From Plumapathes pennacea (lineage: Eukaryota > Cnidaria > Anthozoa > Antipatharia > Myriopathidae), in assembly GCA_964036295.1 (NCBI GenBank), contig OZ038463.1, forward strand, positions 31,049,069 through 31,113,068: a stretch of 64,000 nt of DNA, read 5' to 3'. The position numbers and the translations under genes were made by a program. Position 1 is the first letter of the stretch. Each line of letters opens with the position of its first letter. Shown piece by piece: positions 23,319 to 35,837 of this stretch. Under the pieces are notes generated by a model. It did no database searches, was not told where the DNA came from, and was given only the letters and a program-made list of their open reading frames with translations.

Positions 23319-26300
23319 ATGCTTTAGATTTGTCTGTAGTTGGGTCACATGCGTTCCTTATAGCTTCTCGATCGAATCAAGATAAATATTTGTTTAAGAA
23401 ACTGAATCCGAAGCCGAAGTCTAGGCTAGCCACCCAATCCACCCCCTCTAAATCCGCCCCTGAGAGCGGAACTCGGAGCGGAGACTGAGCTCAGCTTCGC
23501 GTGTTTACTGCTTTGACAACGAGATCTAACTATGACAACATTGAAGAAACTTACGCAATTTCCTTTCTACACAGAAATAACATTGTCATTAAATGACAGT
23601 TTAAATATTTGAAGAGCGGATACTTATCCATGCAAGTTTGAGTCAGTTGATAAATAATATATCTAGATGTGTTTACCCCGAGTGGCCTATGAAATTTTTG
23701 TAGCGTCAGATTGTTTGGGCATTTAAAAGCTAATATCTATTGAGGATTATGCAATTTTCCCATTTTTGCCTTTACATGTGCACTCGTGACTGTAGTCGAC
23801 GGATCATCAACGGTTAGTAACATTCAGTGTTGTCTGTTCCAGCAGGTAACGAGTAACAATATTTTGTGAAGTAGTGGGAAAAGGGCGGTCTCAACATAAC
23901 ATTTCAGCTCTTGAATTATAAAGAGTTAAGTATGTGGCGTGAATTCACGCAGTATAGGTGACTGCAGCTTGTGCATTATGTTTTGCAGAATGATCGAACC
24001 GATATGCGCCGATCAATATGTACTGTTAACATGTTAACATCCCCCCCGGGAGGCATACCCCCGAACGTTTGAACTTTTCTATTTTTGGCGGTCGTACCCA
24101 CCCTCGGGACCAAAAAGCCGTTCAAGTGCCCCCAGATGTAAATCGAAAATGGATGTGCAAATGTCCCACCCCCGGGTCATTCTCGATCAATTCTCATAAA
24201 TGCTAGCTTTACTCCCCACACGGTCTTTTTCAGCAACTTAAGCAGGGGGGATTTAAACAGGGCAACTCACTATACGGCTGTGCGATGGCCCTGACGCCGA
24301 TAGAGTCGCAATCAAAATGTAGATCTGACGCTCAGAGCCAGGCACGAACGCAAATCGAAAATCTATTGTTTCGTGTTCGAGGTTGCAATACAGTCCCGGC
24401 GAAAACAGTTGGTCGATTTCTCAGCTAAAGGCGCTACTTCACTGGGATAACAGCGGCATTGTGTTATATTAACGTTTCAAAGAATTTGTGAGGATATTTG
24501 AGTTCCTCTGAATCGAGTTGCGTGTCAAATCGATGACGTCATGTGAACATTTTCATTCGCATCTGCAATAACTGAGTGAAAGACGAAAGGTGTCCTTTTT
24601 ATAATGTTCTATTACTGTTCGACGTAGCGCTGAGAACACAAACTCCATAAAAATTAATAGCGTAATACAGCTAAGTAAATCGAGCTTTATTCTACAGAGT
24701 TGTCTAAATTCTATCCATGCATAAACATTGTAAAGCAGGCTTAGTAATGAACATACAAAAACTGGTTGAGGGTTAAAATAATGTTTTGATTTCATTTGCT
24801 AAAGCGTCATAACACGCTTTTATGTTTATAGACATGTTGGGAATATTTGTAAAACGTTTTCATGTCATGCATGTTCCTGATCAATCAAAGTCAACTCAGC
24901 TGACAATAAGTTGATATGAAAAGACTTGGGCCTGGCTTGTCAGAGCTAAAGCCTGCCTGGCTTCGCAGAGGAAACGAACTTTTTCGAAACTGATAGTCAG
25001 GCCTGCTGTTTCTCTTGATGCTTCTATGGTTTAAGACTTACGGCTTTTAAATAAATCACAGTGATCTTATTTCACCCAATTGACGACATGCCAGAAACCC
25101 CAAAATTAATTCAACACGGGGTAAAATTGCTCGATATTGGATAAAGCACAATGTGGGTGTTCCTACAGCTGACACATGCACTTCCCACGGGGGATTAGTT
25201 TCACAGTGTTCATCCTAGCATGACAGAGTGTCTGTTACTGACTAATCAAGTATTTGTGACATTTTTTTGTTACTAACCAATCAAGTATTTTGTTTGACTC
25301 TTGATAACGACAAATCAAAACATCTTCGAATTTTAAAAGCGTTGTGTTGACTGATTTACTGTCGAACCGCACTATTTCGAACTCGGATAATTCGAATGTA
25401 TCAACTTGGGTTTGATCGTCCGGTGAAGAAAGAGTGAATGGTGCTGGTAAGTTAGCATGGGCATGTAATATTCAAATCGATCACCAATCGATTGCTTCAC
25501 TTGGGATAGCAAATCACCACAGGACCACGTCTATCAATCAATTCTTGGCAGATTCTCGATACGAAAAAGAAAAAGGAAAAATCATAATCTGCGGACGTTC
25601 GCTTTAATACTAACCGGATATCTGTTTAAGGCGTTAGCATACTTTTGGCTGACTCTTTTGATAGACGACAAAACATCTTAGTTTGAATTACAAAGCGTTG
25701 TCGACTGATTTACTTTCGTTCATATATCCGCAGAGGAAAGGAATTTTGGTCACATGACCTGACACTACAAACGAAAACATTTCATTATCAGAGATCGCAG
25801 ACCGGATGTATATTTCGCTGTTGATTTTTGCCGAGACGAAGGGCTAGCGCTCAAAACGTCAGCTTCAAATTCTTTCACGGCGTCCAGCTTTCACACATCG
25901 ACCCTTAGTCGATCCAAGTTATACGTAATACGTTTAACAACTGTCAAAGTCCCGAAAATCTACTGCTTAGGGTGTCATCTGGCCACTTTATACAGGATCT
26001 TGCACCGCCAAGTGTGCAGATGGACGGCAACTCTTAAATCCCCGACGGAAGTCCAAATTATGCAATCTTTTGCTTCTTTCACACCGGTAATGTAACGATT
26101 CCTTGCTGATCTGAGTGCGGACCAGTATGAGTTCGAGTAGTGGTCTCATGCCCCCACCGAGATACAGGTAGAGATCAAGGTGGAAATATACATAATTGAG
26201 TTCAAACTATCTAAATTGCCTTTAATTAAACTTTCCTTTAGTAAGGAAGGTTATGATTGTCAAGATCTTCTCAGGAGTCAACTGTGTCACGTGTCGTGGG

Positions 26301-26743
26301 CAGCATAAATGCAATTTATTGGTATAAATGCGGTGTTCAACATCATTGTTCGATCAAAACGATGGTAGTGGTTTACTGGGCTTGTAAGAGTGTTACCTGG
26401 TTTTGCAAACCGGCTGATGAATGCTTAAATATACTTGGTTTCTGTCTCAATAGGGGACAACTGCAGTAACTGTATTTGTTTTCGAGATAAGATCGGGAAC
26501 TTTGTGAGGAAACCTAACACATGTACTTCGCCAGTCAAAAAAACAAAAACAAAAACAAAAACAAAAACAAAACAAAAAGAAAGTCAGTTTACAACTTCGA
26601 AAGTTATTTCGCAAAATCAAAATAGATTAGTTGTGCATTTCGTTAAATGGAGCAAGTATGTTAACGCATGAACGTATATTATGTTGGAATGTGACGTATT
26701 GGAAATGTGTATTAATTAGGTTATTTATTTAGTAATTTAGTAA

Positions 26744-27270
26744 GGCCAGGTTCAAACGTCGCGCCAGCGTCGTGTCGAACTCAATTATATTAAGTTCGAC
26801 TGCAGCACGACTGTGGCACGACAACTGATTCAAACGTCGCTCTAAATTCCATCGCGCCGTAAAATACTCTCGTGACTCGTACCCAGTCGTCTCTGGAAAC
26901 CGCATTGTGAGACTGAGTACAGGTCGGCTGCGAAACCCGCCATGTTTTAAATGGACACTACGCATGCGTTCAAGTTGAAGCCGCTGCGATAGTGCTAACG
27001 GTCACATTATGAAACCAATTCAGCACGACGTTTGAATCAAACATCGCGCCAATGTCGAACTTAATTCCTAATTAGCACGACACTAGCGCGACTGTAGCTC
27101 GACGTTTGAATCAACGTCGCACCAGAGACGGGTAGCGCGACACAGGCTGTCGTGCTACCCGACTCTGGCGCGACATTTGATTCAAACGTCGAGCTACAGT
27201 CGCGCTAAATGTCGAACTTAATGGATCAATTGAGTTCGACACGACGCTGGCGCAACGTTTGAACCAGGCC
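26744..27270. mobile_element. Foldback MITE, TAA target duplication
   Basis: Terminal repeats begin GGCCAGGTTCAAACGTCGC and end GCAACGTTTGAACCAGGCC. TAA lies on both sides (26741-26743 and 27271-27273). The interior is built from many mutually inverted GTCGTG/CACGAC and TCGAACTTAA segments, so most of the 527 bases can fold. Confidence 0.85.
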
Positions 27271-27548
27271 TAATTCATTTTTTGTGTAGTAATAATATAG
27301 TCGTTCATCCATGGAAATTTCGTAAAATGCGTAAATGAAATGTACTGTACTGTAATCACTTTGTAAAATGTATCTACTTATTGAGACAATAAACATTATT
27401 GAAATACAAAAAAAAAAAAAAAAAAAAAGAAAAGAAAAAGAAGAAGAAGAAGAAGAAAAAGAGAGAGGTGTGTAGAGTACTGACCCAAATACACAGCTCC
27501 AAAAACATTACATTAACGAGATTCTGGACGCGTATGTTAGTTACTCAC

Positions 27549-27603
27549 CCCAACATGCTAGGAATACAGCGGCCAATAAAAGTGGCGAAGTAGAACGACT
27601 CAT
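27549..27603 (-). CDS. Signal-peptide first exon, candidate exon 1 of the mucin-like gene
   Basis: Minus-strand ATG, 18 codons plus one base, GTGAGT donor, phase 1. The peptide MSRSTSPLLLAAVFLACW has a good hydrophobic core. The phase matches the phase-1 entry of the mucin repeat exon at 20150, and the junction would give a Gly followed by NTTTAILTS. The implied intron of about 7.4 kb is filled with repeats. The match is by phase, strand and logic only, not by transcript. Confidence 0.45.
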
Positions 27604-28119
27604 TTCAACAAATTCGTCGATACGGCTTCCGAACTCCACTGAAATGCTTTCCTCTTGGTCTGAACGCGGTATGATGTCATATGCGAAAAAAAAGAAAAAC
27701 GAATGAGTTAGTTAATCAGTCAGGCTCCTGGAAATCCTTTGACGTGAAACAATTTAAGAAATATGTAACACGTTCCTGTGTAATATAGCCTCATCTGAAC
27801 ACGCGGGAAGTTGGGAGAACACGAGAGTAGCGTAGGGAAACCACGAGGCCGCCGAGCTACTCGAGTGTTCTCCCAAATTCCCAAGTGTTTAGATGAAGCT
27901 ATATTACACGGAAACGCGTTATCACTATAAATACGATAATCGCAGATACCCCCTCACTCTGCCACTGATGGGACTTTTACTTTGGTAACTCCCAACAAGA
28001 GTAGCCTTTTTTTTACCAAAATGTTGACTCAATCTTTTCTTCGAACTCAAGTGCTACACGCAAAGGAAGGAAAAAAAGAATGGTGTGTGTTATACTTTTG
28101 CGTTGAAAAAAGAATCGAT

Positions 28120-30456
28120 AGACCGTTTGCAAATATGGCGACGATATCATGGGAGCGAGGCTTTTCGGTGGTAACCGTTGCCATGGGCGGATGCACTCTT
28201 GTTTATTTCACAGACGTGATCGGTAAGATGTGCTTTTCCGTGCTCCTTTTCTTACTTTGAGCGCTGAAATGTAATTCCTATAATGTAATTCTTATTTATA
28301 GCTTTTAGAAGGGAAGGGAAGGGGTGGGGTTGGGAGGGTTTTTAAATTAGGTTTATAAATAGATGTAATATCTTTCTATAGTGTAAAATTTTATTTTTAG
28401 CTTTTAGAAGGCGAGAGATTGGGTGGGGAGGGTTTTTAAATTAGGTCTTATAAAATAGGATTTAGGATAGTTTAGCATAATTAGGATAGTTCAACATATT
28501 AATACAGTATCAGCTATTTATATTATAATAATTTATTGCTAGTTTACTTGTCCGATTACACTATTTTTGTAATGTTTTATGAATTATTGAGATAACCAAG
28601 GTGGTATAATAAAGTTAAGTTAAGTTAAGTTAAGTTTATTTCTTGTTTATTCACTCCTGGAGAAATAACGCGCGCAGCTACCTTCAATTACTTTTACGAG
28701 AAGTTGTACGGGAACGATAACGCAACGCGACTCGCAAAAATAAACCAAATGCGCATTAATTACAGAAGCAAGATACCATTCCTAATTAAAATTTATTTGA
28801 AACTAGAATACATGACCAAAGCATATAATAAAAAGGACAAGAGATAATTCAAAAGGCAATAAAACGTGAAATTATAAATCACTAAAGCCTGGTTCACACG
28901 AGTAAAGCAAGCGCAAGCGCAAGCGACCGGTTCACACGATAAAATTTGTGAAGCAAGCGCAAACGCAAGCGCAAGCGAATGGAAAAGTTTTCATTCTCTT
29001 GCGCTTGCGTTTGTGCTTCCTTTACCGTGTGAACCAGCCTTAAATGAAATATTTTGTTCGCAGCGTTCGTCCATCCGAAGACGAGCAGCGAATTTATCTA
29101 TGCAAAACTTAAGTGAAATGGTTCTAAACTTCAGACTGATATTCTAAATTCACAGATCAATCTCGTTAAAACAAATCTATCAAATCTGCAGACAAAATAG
29201 AAGCAAAATTAGCAATCGGACTGGAAATAATTGTGCAAAGTACATCGCCACGCGGTGATAAACAAAGTCAGTTTCACAAAAAAAGAAATTGAACGATATT
29301 TCTTCCCTACGGATTCGTTTCGCGGTCACTATCAAAACGAATAACTCCACAAATCCATCTCTGGTAAACACAACGAAGAAACATACTGTCTTGGACAGAT
29401 CAGAAGCTTACAAGAATCCGCGTTCGTACCTCCGCCATTGTAAGTTCAAACAACATGACATCTCTCCTTTCGTCTTCATCGGTCGAAGGCTCTTTCAGAA
29501 TTTAAATCTGCCAAAATCTGTTCATAAGTTGCCAGAGGAGATAACCTTCCACGTTTAGCAGCATTGAGTCGCATTTTTTGTCCGTGAAAGTACGAAAACA
29601 AATGACTCGACTTCTGTCTTCCTCGATAGACACCGCACGTGGTCCGATAATATGCGGGGCAGCTCATTGAAGAGCGAGGGCTTAGGCGTCTGCGTTCCTA
29701 ATTGGCCGTCAGCTGTCACATGACTGAAAATCTGGAACGACACATTCCACAGTATTTCGAGATTGGTTGCAAGATTAGTGTTGCTGCGTCGCCGGTGCTC
29801 CGCAGCAACAAAAGGCCGCTCCCGCGCGTTCGTGAGTTGACACCCATGTACACAATTGAGCAAAGAGGTTCTTCTCTGGCCGCCACTGTAATATATTATG
29901 TGCTCTCTGACCAATAGCGAGAGTTACAGTTCCTTAAAATTGGATGATCGGACAGATTATAAAGCGCAGACACAGACCTAACAGATCAAGCGGGGACGGC
30001 GGTCAGATCGCATCGTGCTGTGGGAAGCGCTTACAAGTTCGAGTTAATGCTCGTCGGCAAGCGCTCATATCACACAAATTCCAACCCAAATACAACTACA
30101 GTCCCTCGCACAAAACTAAACACAGGTAATAACACTAAATGTGGCATAAATCGGATGAATGTATTAACATTTCAGAGCAGTCTATCAATATGTGCATGAC
30201 GCTAAATATTTCGACTATTTGCTAGTTTTCTCGCATAACTTACGCCGCAGACGCCGTTCTCTATCCTACAGGGATTTAACAAACATCTCAAAGTGATCCA
30301 CGAACTTTTTCAGCGCTCAAAGTAAGAAAAGGAGCACGGAAAAGCAATTTCAACGCTCGCATTTGTGAAGTAAACAAGAGCTAATTTGCCCATAGCAACG
30401 GTTACCACCGAAAAGCCTCGCTCCCATGAAATCGCCGCCATATTTGCAAACGGTCT
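28120..30456. mobile_element. 2.3-kb element with about 148-bp terminal inverted repeats
   Basis: The left end AGACCGTTTGCAAATATGGC and the right end, its complement, extend into inverted repeats of about 148 bases with scattered mismatches. Uninterrupted Helitron sequence at about 33535 (AATCGATTGCGTGACG) shows the empty site. The filled site reads AATCGAT, element, ATTGCGTGACG, implying a 2-bp AT duplication. The interior holds a MITE (28886-29040), a GTTAA microsatellite (about 28611-28636) and minus-strand frames near 29476-29914 that I cannot assign. No transposase is seen, so it is non-autonomous. Confidence 0.75.
28886..29040. mobile_element. MITE, AGCCTGGTTCACACG family, TAA duplication
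   Basis: Termini AGCCTGGTTCACACG and CGTGTGAACCAGCCT are flanked by TAA (28883-28885 and 29041-29043). The interior is made of repeated GCAAGCGCAAGC motifs. It is nested two levels deep, within the element at 28120-30456 and Helitron copy 3. Confidence 0.85.
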
Positions 30457-33343
30457 ATTGCGTGACGAAGTACGTATTTCCCACGGTCGGCACGTCAAAT
30501 TAATTCATACAGTCTGCCAAGCACGTTCTCAAAATTTAATACTCAAAGTTTGAAGTTGGTCGGCCGTCGTAGTACGGGAAAAAAGGAACACTGATTTTCC
30601 AATTTTGAATTCATAGGCGGTACAATTAAATAGGCTTCCTGTGCGATTTGTTTTTACTCTGAATTGCATGCACCAGACTCAGGCATGCATATTTAATGAA
30701 CTCGAATTTTTTTGTATGTGAACCCACTCAAAACAGCATGATTTCTCCCAGAATCAAAGCAAAACTTGAACAGCTAACTACTTATTATACACGGGCTTCA
30801 GACCCAGTGATACTTCTAAGGGCTTGTGAACGATTCTCGCTGCAATCACCGCGTGTCAGATTACAGAAAAATAAGACATCTGGCTAAATCATTCAAGACT
30901 CCAAGTTCCGATTGCTCTGAGCGAATACGGAAGCCGAAACTGGCGACAGAAGCGTAGTAAAACAATACTTCGAGGGAAAATGATCAGCATACAGATTTCA
31001 ATACATTCTTGAAGTGATCGAGTTACAAGCTGTACGGAATAGAATATATTTGTTATGGTGATTGTTCGATTTCCACTGACTAACCTTTGATGCTTGTCCT
31101 TTCTAAATAAGTATCTGAGTTTAACACAAAACGGCGTCTGAAGCTCCCGATTTGTTTTCAAGCGCTGTTCCCTTTGCGGAGCCGTTTCTTCGGCACGCTT
31201 CCGTTCAGGATGCTGTCGGTTACCACATGTTTGTCGTCTTTCTCTAGACGGATTTGGCGCTATTCGATCGTTTCACGATTTAGCCTTGCCCGTGCCTGTT
31301 TCCTTCTCTTTTGAAGACGAGCGTCGCGAGACTGTTGTGTTTCAAGTTTTCCAGTTTTCCATTTTCGTAAACACAGCTGCGATATACTGTATCTAATTTC
31401 TCTTACTGCGAGTAAAACTACAGGGCCACACGTGATCGATCCGGCCTTTGTTATTGGTTAAGCAGCGATAGGAACTGGGGACGAGGTCGTACGACAGACT
31501 GACAGACTGACAGAGGAACATTAAATTTCGAGATGGCGACACGCTTGGAGTCTCCGAATGATGCGATACTACTGCATTAGCGTTGTGATTATTTCCGTCA
31601 CTTCGTTCGGGGATAAAATACTGCATTCCACCGTCTGTCAATCTCAAATATTTCAAATTCAGTCTTTTTACTACTTAGGCCCGTCTGAGTTATGGATCGC
31701 AAATACAGGGGTGGGGTTGGGGGTCGATTAACAGTATATTCTGTATCTTATACACGAGAGCCATTTACCTCGGGAATATATTTTATGTTTACTGTAGTAG
31801 TAATACCACGCGTATCTGTAGACAATTGTATACCTCGAAAAATTCATAATTGAGAAAAATAAAAAAATTACCGTAATAAATTTAAATTTACCATCTGTCA
31901 GGGCATGGAAAATGGAAATTTATTGTGGTAAATGTTTTACGGTAATTAATGTCTTGTGTACACACGGCATTAGTCATTCTACATGGCAAAATACTCGGTA
32001 AATTTTCAAGCTATGTTCTCCGCCTAACGAGACGTAATTGCACACTGAACTGTCGGCAAACCCTTCGAGTCAGTTCCTGTTTTTAGTTCTTGAATGAAAA
32101 AATAAAAAATAAAAAAATAAAATAAAATAAAATAAAATAAAAAAACTTAAATATCATACATTGACAGATAACAAAAGATGTACTGTGGCCGATATACTTA
32201 CCAGCACTGAGCTCTGAGCACCGGGCTCCGAGCAGCAATTTCCGTGTGCCGACCGATAAGTTCACGCGGAAGATCTAAGGCGACGATTACTTTTCTGCAG
32301 ATGGAGTTTCGGTCACTGCAGGGAGCTGGGAATTCGATGAAATAAATAGTGCTGCGGACAGTCTCCTACGAATGCGACGAAGGGTGAGTACCGAGAAAAG
32401 GCAATAAATTTGCGGCGGCAATATACGCAATTCCTTTTACCGAAGCTGTGAGCATATATCTCTTCCGGCAAACAGGCTTTTTTTTTTGCATATTCCACTT
32501 CAAATTGTGATTGACTTGTCTGGTTGGATTAGCCAATCAGAATGTTCCGTTTCTCTACCATCGGGTATTAAGCTTTTGTACATTATGCTAACATATTTTA
32601 GCATTTTAATGCGTTAAATAGTTTAGACACAATTAAAATTACAGCGACATTTAACGCAATTCCTTTCACCAAAGCTGGTTTATTGAGTTTGTTACTAAGT
32701 AAAAACACAAAGTATAAAAAGTAAATCGAAATATAGTAAGTGAGCATGTGACAGGAAGCGGTAACAGGAGAGAGTCCCAGATGACAGCCGACCCCTAAAG
32801 TACATCTGCTGCATCATCATTTGCTGCAAACTCGTCTCTTACATTAACTTGTGATTGACATGTCCTGTCGGATTAGCCAATCAGAATTTTCCGTTTCTCC
32901 AGCATCAAGTAGCCTTTGGTACATTATGCTAGCAATTTTAGCATTTTAGTGAGTTAATTTAAGCATAATGCTGCCAATTTAGTGACACATTTGACCATTG
33001 AAAGTTGAAAGGACCTGGACCCAGTGATGATGACGAGAAAAAGAATACAGCGACAATAAACTAGGCTCAGTCCTCAGCCGTCGGGCGGTGTTTCGGCGCC
33101 CGCGATCCTCCCCACCATCAGAAAATCTGCAAAGTACATCTCTACAAGCAAACAGCCAGTATTTCAAATTTTGATTAACCGTATCCTGTCAGATTAGCCA
33201 ATCGAAATTTTCCGTTTCTCCAACATCGGAGAATTAGTTTTACGATCCATACGTACCACACTTTATCTTTAATCTTTAATGTGATACTCCTAAAAGACAG
33301 TTTACACTATACCAGGAGATAATAGTAAATACTAATAATAATA

Positions 33344-33560
33344 CTAGAAATACGATAATCGCAGATACCCCCTCACTCTGTCATTGATGGGACTTTTACT
33401 TTGGTACTCCCAACAAGAGTAGCCTTTGTTTTACCGAAATGTTGACTCAATCTTTTCTTCGAACTCAAGTGCTACACTCAAAGGAAGGAGAAAAAGAATG
33501 GTGTGTGTTATACTTTTGCGTTGAAAAAAGAATCGATTGCGTGACGAAGTACGTATTTCC
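33344..33560 (-). mobile_element. Helitron 3'-end fragment
   Basis: Starts CTAGAAATACGATAATCGC and follows Helitron copy 3 for about 215 bases, without the nested insertion, then breaks into LINE sequence. It provides the empty site for the nested element. Confidence 0.75.
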
Positions 33561-33656
33561 CACAGTCTGCCTTTGAACATTCGTAATGAAGTTAACTTTA
33601 ATAAGTTTAAAAGCTTGTTAAAAACCTATCTTTTCAGGGCAGCTTTTAATTTATAG
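33561..33656 (+). pseudogene. C-terminal end of a LINE reverse-transcriptase ORF
   Basis: An open stretch ending in a stop at 33654-33656, with the sequence LPLNIRNEVNFNKFKSLLK then TYLF. This is the usual C-terminal signature of CR1/Jockey-type non-LTR ORF2 proteins. It is followed by about 245 bases of 3'-UTR-like sequence and a TTA repeat tail (33903-33998), as in a 5'-truncated LINE copy. Confidence 0.6.
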
Positions 33657-33901
33657 AACTTGTTAAGCTATTGATTTTTACTTAGAATAGAGACTTTCTG
33701 TAAGTTACCTAGTATCCATATGTATTTATCGTTTTAGTTAGTTACTAAGATGAAGGTTCCTGATAGTGATTTTACCATTTTAATGTAATTTTTACTACAT
33801 ATTGATTCCTTGTATACTATTGTAAATACTTTTAATTTTCAAGTTATGTAATGCTCATTTGATCATATGCATATGCAAATTTGCGCAATATAAGTATTAA
33901 A

Positions 33902-34001
<100 letters not shown>

Positions 34002-34002
34002 T

Positions 34003-34461
34003 ATTCTTCTCAACAGACCAAGAGTGCTGTTGGCTTTTTTTCCATATGGTGTCACAGTGCTCATTCCAGCTCAGGTTTTTGGTAATCGTGACACCTAGGT
34101 ATTTAGTAGAGTGGACACTTGATATGACTTGACCATTTACAAGATAGCAAAATTAGTGAGGGGTTTTCTTGAGTGTGATTCCAAGGTGGTAGCATTTGGA
34201 AACATTAAAGTTTAGTTGCCAGCGGTCGACCCAAATGGACAAGCAGTCTAGGTCACTTTGCAGTTGTTGTTGGTCATGTTGATCGTTGATTTCTTTGTAC
34301 ACCAAGCAGTCATCGGCAAAGAGGCGCATGTTTGATTTGATATCAATTGCAATGTCATTTATGTAAAGTAGAAATAGGACGGGGCCCAAATAGTCCCCTT
34401 GGGAACTCCAGAAGGATTTGAATGCATGATGGATGATCAGGGCAAATAAACTGCATATCAA
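34003..34461 (-). pseudogene. Decayed LINE reverse-transcriptase fragment
   Basis: The minus strand encodes reverse-transcriptase blocks LGPVLFLLYINDI and MRLFADDCLVYKEI, containing the FADD variant of the catalytic YxDD box. WQLNFNVSKCYHLG follows, and after a stop near 34152, STKYLGVTITKNLSWN. GVPKG lies upstream in a different frame, so at least one frameshift and one stop are present. A CR1/L2/Jockey-type non-LTR element is the best fit. It lies opposite in orientation to the LINE 3' end at 33561. Confidence 0.75.
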
Positions 34462-34765
34462 AATTCGTTATTCGAATCGTCGGAACTTTGGAGCACTCCA
34501 AATTGCCATTTGCAAGCTTTCAGTGGTTTTAGATTGCGAGCGATTTCACTATTAAACCGAGACTTCTCGCACACGTCGCCGCCATGTTTCTTTGTTCTTG
34601 CCCTGATTACCCATCATGCATTCAAATCCGTGAAAGGGGTTTATAAGTTGTGCGATTTGTACGGATCGTAGCTTCACTTTTAGTTGTCGCGAATACTTTT
34701 ATCGATCCGTACGGATCGACGACTGCTCTTGCGACTCGTGAATTCATTATCGTGATTTCATTTTT

Positions 34766-35380
34766 GCGGGTCGTCGTTACGAGCCATAGTATTGGACATG
34801 CATGTATTTTGGATACGCGAAATATTTTGAAGAAGCTGTGCCGCGTATGTACAGCCGGAACATAAACTAAGCAAATCACGCAATCACCGAGTTAGAGTTA
34901 TTTTATTAATTAAAAGCTCTATGACCGATGCTTATCAGTTGTGCTAAAAGTTGGCATAAATTAATTTTTACGAAATTTTCCTAATAGCCTTATTTCAAGT
35001 CGGTCACTATGACCATGTTTATCGGTTTTGCTAAAAGTTGCCTAAAGAAAGGCTTTATGGAAAAAAAATGCTCTAGATATTTTTGAAAACCGGAGAGGGG
35101 AGATGGCCAGATTTAACTCCCCCCGGTATATCTAAGGGCTAAGATCATTTGTGCAATAATTCATTTGTCGGGGGCTAATCCATGGGTCGAGTGTCATCCG
35201 ATACCCTGACTTTCACCTCAGAAAACAGTTTTTCTCCTTCCACACAGGGGTTAAATTCCAGTATCTGTAGAATTTTCCTGCGACAAAACTTGTTAATTTT
35301 AAGGTCCTTTCTTCCTTTCTTTTATTTATTTTTTGCTCCGTTAACAATTTATGACATTTTTTTAACCAATCAGCATAATT
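34766..35380. other. Unique-looking spacer between segmental copy 2 and unit A
   Basis: No exon, repeat or RNA gene recognised on either strand. Confidence 0.4.
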
Positions 35381-35586
35381 TAGTCGAACCCCGCTATTTC
35401 GAAGTCCCACAGTTCAATTAAAATTCGATATTTCCAGCTGTGCTCTGATGTGTTCTGTTGTTTGTCCATAAAAGTTGACGTAGAATTCGAAATAACGGGA
35501 TTGAATTTATGTCAAGGGGAACAAGGATCAGTTCGAAATAGCGGAGAGTTCAAAATAACCGAGTTTGAAATAGCGGGGTTCGACTG
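35381..35586. mobile_element. Tc1/mariner-pogo-like MITE
   Basis: Ends GTCGAACCCCGCTATTTCGAA and, on the right, AAATAGCGGGGTTCGACTG. TA flanks the left side. It belongs to the same TIR family as 35701-35837 and 52038-52211 and abuts the left edge of unit A. Confidence 0.65.
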
Positions 35587-35700
35587 CAGTAGCAATTACG
35601 TAAGAATTCTATGCAACAACAGACAGATAATTTACTGATTTGCTGCTACCGAACTGTTTACAGCGACCAGACGCTAACTTTTCCATATCTTACTCAGCTA

Positions 35701-35837
35701 CAGTCGAACTTCACTATTTCGAACACGGTTAATTCGAAGTCCCCGTTGTTTCGAACTCGAGCCGAACCCTCTAGGCTTTATTTTTTCAGTCATTTACTAT
35801 CGCCTACTTCGCGACCCCACTATTTTGAGTTTGATTG
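35701..35837. mobile_element. pogo-like MITE, internally shortened copy in unit A
   Basis: Starts CAGTCGAACTTCACTATTTC after TA and ends TTTGATTG before TA. It matches 52038-52211 but lacks about 37 internal bases and has a degraded right terminus. Confidence 0.7.

Larger units (their letters stand above)
27924..31613 (-). mobile_element. Helitron copy 3, reverse orientation, with nested insertion
   Basis: The plus strand opens with CTATAAATACGATAATCGC (3' end, with CTAG changed to ATAG on the element strand) and closes at CGTTCGGGGA before T (5' end). Copy 1 of the segment lacks it, although about 118 bases present in copy 1 are missing here. Decayed STPR-type coding sequence in reverse lies at about 31110-31370. 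The element is split by the insertion at 28120-30456. Confidence 0.75.

Noticed and set aside
24040-24480. GC-rich patch with CCCCCCCGGGAGG and similar strings
   Set aside because: No open frame or RNA fold that I can support. Similar CCCGGG-rich phrases recur in the receptor introns (42310, 58670), so it is probably a dispersed repeat.
27399-27593. Lys-rich frame
   Set aside because: Translation of an A-rich low-complexity tract that runs into a repeat.
28121-28260. Short protein beginning MATISWERGFSVV, mirrored near 30310-30440
   Set aside because: It lies in the terminal inverted repeats of a transposon; similarity of the two readings follows from the inverted repeat, not from coding constraint.
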